This document shows, one piece after another, positions 23,233-26,111 of a DNA stretch of 26,111 nt; within the stretch, counting starts at the first letter, position 1, and each line of letters starts with the position of its first letter. Origin of the DNA: FW021-bin31 sp964467635 (GTDB taxonomy: Bacteria; Bacteroidota; Bacteroidia; Chitinophagales; Chitinophagaceae). Below the pieces are notes generated by a model, which saw only the letters and a list, made by a program, of their open reading frames with translations, searched no databases and had not been told where the DNA came from. The DNA lies in assembly GCA_964467635.1 (NCBI GenBank), contig CAYXRN010000034.1, forward strand, positions 1-26,111, written 5' to 3'. The translations under genes were made by a program, and so were the position numbers.

Positions 23233-23589
23233 ATGGCTTTTGAATCGCTGATCAAAAATATAGAAGAAGTATTTGATTCCCTTAAAGCTTATGCCAAAAG
23301 CAATCTTACTTATTACAAATTAAAGGCCCTTGAGCAGATAGCTAATGCTTGCAGTGTGGCCTTTAAGGTATTGCTATGTCTGGTGCTGGTTCTTCTGTCC
23401 TTACTTTTATTTTCCTTTGCGGCAGCAATATTCATAGGGGGGTTAACAGACAACTATGTACTCGGCTTCCTGATCGTAGGCGGGTTTTATTTCCTGTTAG
23501 CGCTTATCGCCATATTTTTCGGCGCCCGGATCGTACGCAGGCCGATGATCAGGATGCTTGCCGCTAAAATGTTCAGGAAGAAAAAATAA
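23233..23589 (+). CDS. Phage-holin-family small membrane protein
   Basis: The product is 118 residues. An amphipathic N-terminal helix (about 1-40) precedes two membrane helices (about 41-69 and 75-97) and a basic cytoplasmic end (MFRKKK). This architecture fits the PF07332-type 'phage holin family' found in many non-phage bacterial genomes, often beside YtxH genes as here. No endolysin or phage gene is nearby, so a lytic role is unlikely. An envelope-stress or lipid-related role is a guess. It follows the YtxH terminator by 22 bases and precedes a 58-residue gene by five bases. Confidence 0.85.
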   Translation: MAFESLIKNIEEVFDSLKAYAKSNLTYYKLKALEQIANACSVAFKVLLCLVLVLLSLLLFSFAAAIFIGGLTDNYVLGFLIVGGFYFLLALIAIFFGARIVRRPMIRMLAAKMFRKKK

Positions 23590-23594
23590 AAAAG

Positions 23595-23771
23595 ATGAAG
23601 AAGATCAAAAATCTCAGAGACTTGGAGTATCAGCTGGAAATCGTAAAAATCCAGCGGGAAGTAGAACTCGATAAGCTAAAAAGAAACATTCAAAAAACAA
23701 AAAACAACCTCTTTCCTTCAATCGTAACCTTTGCACTCGGAGCCCTCTTCAGAAAGAAAAAAAGGAAGTAG
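23595..23771 (+). CDS. 58-residue basic small protein, unknown, coupled to the holin-family gene
   Basis: The frame runs from ATG 23595 to TAG 23771. It begins with MKKIKNLRDLEYQLEIVKIQ and a helical, heptad-like charged stretch (about 6-37), then a short hydrophobic segment LFPSIVTFALGALF (about 39-52), then RKKKRK. The ATG is five bases after the holin-gene stop, with AAAAAAGA before it. The charged-helix plus short-membrane-segment layout resembles companion proteins seen after YtxH/holin genes in Bacteroidota. I recognise no named family. It is short, but its position and composition support a real gene. Confidence 0.7.
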   Translation: MKKIKNLRDLEYQLEIVKIQREVELDKLKRNIQKTKNNLFPSIVTFALGALFRKKKRK

Positions 23772-23777
23772 CCTCAG

Positions 23778-23810
23778 CGGCTAAAAAAAATAGCCGGTAA
23801 TTATTTACCG
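23778..23810. terminator. Overlapping hairpins between the convergent 58-residue and 67-residue genes
   Basis: CGGCTA (23778-23783) pairs with TAGCCG (23791-23796) across an A-rich loop. The alternative CGGTAA (23795-23800) pairs with TTACCG (23805-23810) around TTAT. The two stems share two bases and are mutually exclusive. They lie between convergent stops and may end transcription from both sides, although U tracts are weak. Confidence 0.45.
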
Positions 23811-24008
23811 AGCTATCTCATCTATCGGATCGTCAGCCAAATAGTATCTTCGGGCCCGTTCTTCCTGATAATAGGAATCCTTATTGCGCCACTTACTTAT
23901 TTGTCTCTTTATCGCCCGCACAACATCATCGCGCTTACTGGAATTTAGAAAGCAACCAACGGCAACGCCTACTGCAAATATTGTGAATACCTTGGATGTC
24001 TTGTTCAT
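23805..24008 (-). CDS. 67-residue YtxH-like small membrane protein
   Basis: The product has one N-terminal membrane helix (about 6-21, FTIFAVGVAVGCFL) followed by a basic, then acidic, Tyr-rich tail (RDDVVRAIKRQISKW, YYQEERARRYYLADD). Size and helix-plus-charged-tail design resemble YtxH proteins, but the YtxH APEKG motif is not present, so the family is not certain. It converges on the small-protein cluster and faces the AI-2E transporter gene across 113 bases. Start ATG 24008 follows a run of Ts on its strand. Confidence 0.7.
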   Translation of the reverse strand: MNKTSKVFTIFAVGVAVGCFLNSSKRDDVVRAIKRQISKWRNKDSYYQEERARRYYLADDPIDEIAR

Positions 24009-24121
24009 AAAAAAAATTGTTGGTAGTTTAATTGAATCCTGTTTATTTTACAAAGAAAATGAGAAATAGTTTAATTTGGCTATAGAGAAGATCAAATTTT
24101 GTTCCATTTTTAACTTTTTTT

Positions 24122-25192
24122 ATGAGCTACTATGATAATGATCGGTTGAAACAATTCTTCTTTATCCTGATCATTTTGGTCTTAGGTGGTGTATTGTTTT
24201 GGAAGTTATCCGGCTTTATCCCGGCCTTCCTAGGCGCGCTCACCCTCTATGTAATCATGCGCCCTGCGGTCATCTATCTGGTTTATAAAAAGGGATGGAA
24301 AAAATGGATCACTGCCATACTGCTCATTTTAGCTTCTATCATTATACTGTTGGTTCCCATGGCATTAGTCGCCAATATGATGACTGAAAAAGTGGCTGTG
24401 GCGATTAAGAATTCCGGTGAAATAATAGACCATTTAAGGAGCGTGATAGACCAGATCAAGTTCTCCACCAACATAGACCTGCTCTCCGAGCAGTCCATAC
24501 AAAAAGGGCAGGAGGCACTTACCAACTTCTTGCCTCAATTCCTGGGCTCCACCTTTAACATATTCTCCACTATCGCAATCATGTATTTTGTCCTTTATTT
24601 CATGCTCATATCTGCTTTAAAGATGGAAGATGCGCTGTATGAATACATGCCCCTGAAAGAATCCAACACCGATCAGTTGGGGAAAGAATTGAAGGCCATG
24701 GTACTGTCCAACGCAGTAGGTCTCCCCATGATAGCCATCGTTCAGGGCGCGTTTTGTATTTTAGGATATTGGATCTTTGGCGTTAAAGGTCCTGTGTTTT
24801 GGGGCGTCATAACGGGCATTACCGGAATGATTCCTATTATAGGCACGGCCATCGTCTGGGTACCGCTGGTTATTTATCAGCTGGCCACAGGCATGGTCGG
24901 CCCCGGAATAGGTCTGGCCATTTATTGCCTGGCTGTAGTCGGAAGCGTAGATAATATTTTCCGGTTTATATGGCAAAAAAGATTTGCTGATATCCATCCC
25001 CTGATCACCATTTTTGGCGTTCTGATCGGGATCAGTCTATTTGGCTTCGTCGGTTTGATCTTTGGACCACTGCTCCTTTCTTTATTTATCCTTTTGTTAA
25101 AAATTTACAGTGACGAATTTGACCTGACTCGAAAGCGGGTGAAAGTGTTTAAGCACATCAAAGTAAAAAAGAAGAAGGATCAAGAAAAATAG
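24122..25192 (+). CDS. AI-2E family transporter (PF01594-type membrane protein)
   Basis: The product is 356 residues with about seven or eight hydrophobic helices and a Lys-rich cytoplasmic end (KVKKKKDQEK). Conserved blocks near residue 250 (ITGMIPIIGTAIVWVPLVIYQ) and near 315 (FGFVGLIFGPLLLSL) identify the family once called UPF0118. Members have been linked to autoinducer-2 export and, in some lineages, to Na+ or pH homeostasis, so the substrate is not established. TAACTTTT at 24111-24118, a degenerate -7 box, lies three bases before the ATG. The 3' end overlaps nadD by 13 bases on the opposite strand. Confidence 0.9.
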   Translation: MSYYDNDRLKQFFFILIILVLGGVLFWKLSGFIPAFLGALTLYVIMRPAVIYLVYKKGWKKWITAILLILASIIILLVPMALVANMMTEKVAVAIKNSGEIIDHLRSVIDQIKFSTNIDLLSEQSIQKGQEALTNFLPQFLGSTFNIFSTIAIMYFVLYFMLISALKMEDALYEYMPLKESNTDQLGKELKAMVLSNAVGLPMIAIVQGAFCILGYWIFGVKGPVFWGVITGITGMIPIIGTAIVWVPLVIYQLATGMVGPGIGLAIYCLAVVGSVDNIFRFIWQKRFADIHPLITIFGVLIGISLFGFVGLIFGPLLLSLFILLLKIYSDEFDLTRKRVKVFKHIKVKKKKDQEK

Positions 25193-25752
25193 TAATGATT
25201 CTCCAAAATATATTCATAGGCTTTCTCCGGTATCATATACCTGGCCGACTTCCCCGCCTTAAGTAATTTCCTGATCCGGCTGGAAGAAATATCCAGTAAC
25301 GGGGCATCACAGCGGGTAATATTCGGTTCATTATTTATTTTTGGCTCAAACCCCGGACGCACATACACATAGATCGGATAGCGGGCCTTCAGGGTTTCAT
25401 AATTTTTCCAACGAGGAAGATTCAAAAGGCTGTCACTACCCATAATGACTGCAAAGCGGTGCTCGGGATGACTTTCACTCAGATAGGTTAATGTATCAAT
25501 GGTATAGGAAGGCCGCGGCAACGCAAATTCCGCATTACTGGCCTTCAGACGGGATTCATTCCCAATGGCCAACTCAACAAGGTGCAGCCGGTCGTATTCA
25601 TTCAATAGGGAACCGGAGCCTTTTAATGGATTTTGGGGGCTTACTACCAGCCATACCTGATCACAATCGGTATGATAGGCAATGTGGTTGGCAATGATCA
25701 AATGGCCGGTATGTATGGGATTGAAGGACCCAAAATATAATCCGATTCTCAT
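25180..25752 (-). CDS. nadD: Nicotinate-nucleotide adenylyltransferase
   Basis: The product is 190 residues. It forms nicotinate adenine dinucleotide from nicotinate mononucleotide and ATP in NAD synthesis. The nucleotidyltransferase motif is FGSFNPIHTGHL, with His14 and His17 as the HxGH pair. The C-terminal ISSSRIRKLL is the second ATP-binding motif. The substrate loop around 'VSPQNPLKG' is typical of NadD. The frame is open upstream to 25785, but the -7 box at 25757-25764 lies within that extension, so the ATG at 25752 is the start. It is divergent from tRNA-Ser and overlaps the transporter gene tail to tail. Confidence 0.96.
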   Translation of the reverse strand: MRIGLYFGSFNPIHTGHLIIANHIAYHTDCDQVWLVVSPQNPLKGSGSLLNEYDRLHLVELAIGNESRLKASNAEFALPRPSYTIDTLTYLSESHPEHRFAVIMGSDSLLNLPRWKNYETLKARYPIYVYVRPGFEPKINNEPNITRCDAPLLDISSSRIRKLLKAGKSARYMIPEKAYEYILENHYYFS

Positions 25753-25756
25753 GGGA

Positions 25757-25764
25757 CAAAGATA
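25757..25764 (-). promoter_or_regulatory. -7 box TATCTTTG for nadD
   Basis: Exact TAnnTTTG on the minus strand, four bases before the ATG at 25752, so the nadD mRNA is predicted leaderless or nearly so. Confidence 0.6.
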
Positions 25765-25793
25765 ATTGTTTTCAGATATTATCACTTTTCCAT

Positions 25794-25801
25794 TACCTTT
25801 G
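25794..25801 (+). promoter_or_regulatory. -7 box TACCTTTG for tRNA-Ser
   Basis: Exact TAnnTTTG, 25 bases upstream of the mature tRNA 5' end, leaving a short 5' leader for RNase P. Confidence 0.6.
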
Positions 25802-25826
25802 CCCCCGCGCTGTAGGCGCTCTTTAA

Positions 25827-25913
25827 GGAAAGGTGCAGGAGTGGCTTAACTGGTACGCCTGGAAAGCGTATGTACGAGAGATCGTACCGAGGGTTCGAAT
25901 CCCTCCCTTTCCG
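25827..25913 (+). tRNA. tRNA-Ser, anticodon GGA
   Basis: The whole cloverleaf can be drawn. The acceptor stem is GGAAAGG with CCTTTCC, and the discriminator is G25913. The D stem is CAG/CTG, and the anticodon stem TACGC/GCGTA holds loop CTGGAAA with anticodon GGA at 25861-25863. The long type II variable arm (GTACG/CGTAC, six-base loop) is diagnostic of serine, and the T arm is GAGGG-TTCGAAT-CCCTC. The CCA end is not encoded (CAT follows). It reads UCC and UCU codons. Confidence 0.97.
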
Positions 25914-26111
25914 CATAAAAGGAATTTGCCGTTTTTTAGGAGATTTTGTGCTATTCTCATCAACCGACAATTCGTTGATCGGAGAAGATTATTTTTCTTT
26001 AGCTAACGTTAGGGTTCTTTCGATAAGATCATTACTTAGCCAAATGGAAATTCCGTTGATGTTGGTTCTTCGTCACTTTTGGTGACTATTCATATTCCAT
26101 CATGACCATTC

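Noticed and set aside
23233..23589. Holin-family gene as evidence of prophage
   Set aside because: No endolysin, structural, integrase or repressor gene is nearby, and this family is widespread beside YtxH genes in ordinary chromosomes.
25782..25970. Minus-strand 62-codon frame containing KGRDSNPRY
   Set aside because: It is the antisense reading of tRNA-Ser. The GRDSNPR string is a well-known artefact of translating the T arm of tRNA genes backwards.
25870..26085. Plus-strand 71-codon frame running from inside tRNA-Ser to near the window end
   Set aside because: It starts within the tRNA anticodon arm, has no family resemblance or start signal, and is best explained as chance.
25914..26111. 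Possible integrated element at the 3' end of tRNA-Ser
   Set aside because: tRNA 3' ends are common attachment sites, but no second copy of the 3' end, no integrase and no element gene lies in the remaining 198 bases. Small hairpins at 25959-25979 and 26072-26086 are not distinctive.
1..26111. CRISPR arrays, insertion sequences, tandem repeats, rRNA genes
   Set aside because: No regularly spaced repeats, transposase-like frames or rRNA segments were seen on either strand.

Overview
The window looks like a chromosomal segment of a Bacteroidota bacterium, most likely the Chitinophagaceae/Chitinophagales. Four things point there. The -7 promoter boxes have the form TAnnTTTG, which is typical of the phylum. 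Shine-Dalgarno sequences are rare. The gene order bamD - rpoZ - coaBC - DUF4835 - DUF4296 is characteristic of the phylum. One secreted protein carries PKD modules and a CHU_C / gliding-type (type IX secretion, type B) C-terminal domain. Gene density is very high, no stretch over 300 bases lacks a gene, and no insertion sequence, prophage or CRISPR array is visible.

Layout. 1-490: 3' part of an SDR oxidoreductase. 550-3165: a large AsmA-like envelope protein. 3271-4821 (-): gltX, divergent from arfB and a thiolase (4894-6509). 6601-7747: bamD and rpoZ, closed by a strong terminator that sits directly in front of coaBC. 7828-10464: coaBC, a DUF4835 protein and a DUF4296 lipoprotein, all overlapping. 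10454-11965 (-): a 6-pyruvoyl-tetrahydropterin-synthase-type enzyme, folE, and the fluoride channel gene crcB behind its own promoter and a fluoride riboswitch. 12101-14699: NifS-type cysteine desulfurase, an opposing NAD(P)H-FMN reductase, and an alpha/beta hydrolase. 14715-17321: the PKD/T9SS protein. 17334-21665 (-): tadA, a TonB-dependent receptor, rmuC and a small membrane protein. 21764-22789: a radical SAM/SPASM protein. 22947-24008: a cluster of very small envelope proteins (YtxH, holin-like, a 58-residue protein, and an opposing YtxH-like protein). 24122-25192: an AI-2E-family transporter, overlapping nadD tail to tail. 25827-25913: tRNA-Ser(GGA), then about 200 non-coding bases to the window end.

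Most genes are housekeeping: tRNA charging and editing, ribosome rescue, CoA and NAD synthesis, pterin synthesis, Fe-S sulfur supply and outer-membrane assembly. Envelope functions (BamD, AsmA-like, TonB receptor, lipoprotein, T9SS substrate) form the second theme. The most distinctive regulatory element is the fluoride riboswitch at 10857-10910, whose P1, P3 and pseudoknot can all be paired from the sequence. A second recurring pattern is a -7 box ending only 4-7 bases before the start codon, which suggests leaderless or nearly leaderless mRNAs. This pattern was also used to choose several start codons. I did not find an obviously new multi-gene system. The best candidates for under-described biology are the small-protein cluster at 22.9-24.0 kb, the radical SAM protein with an altered GGE motif, and the altered active site of CoaBC.
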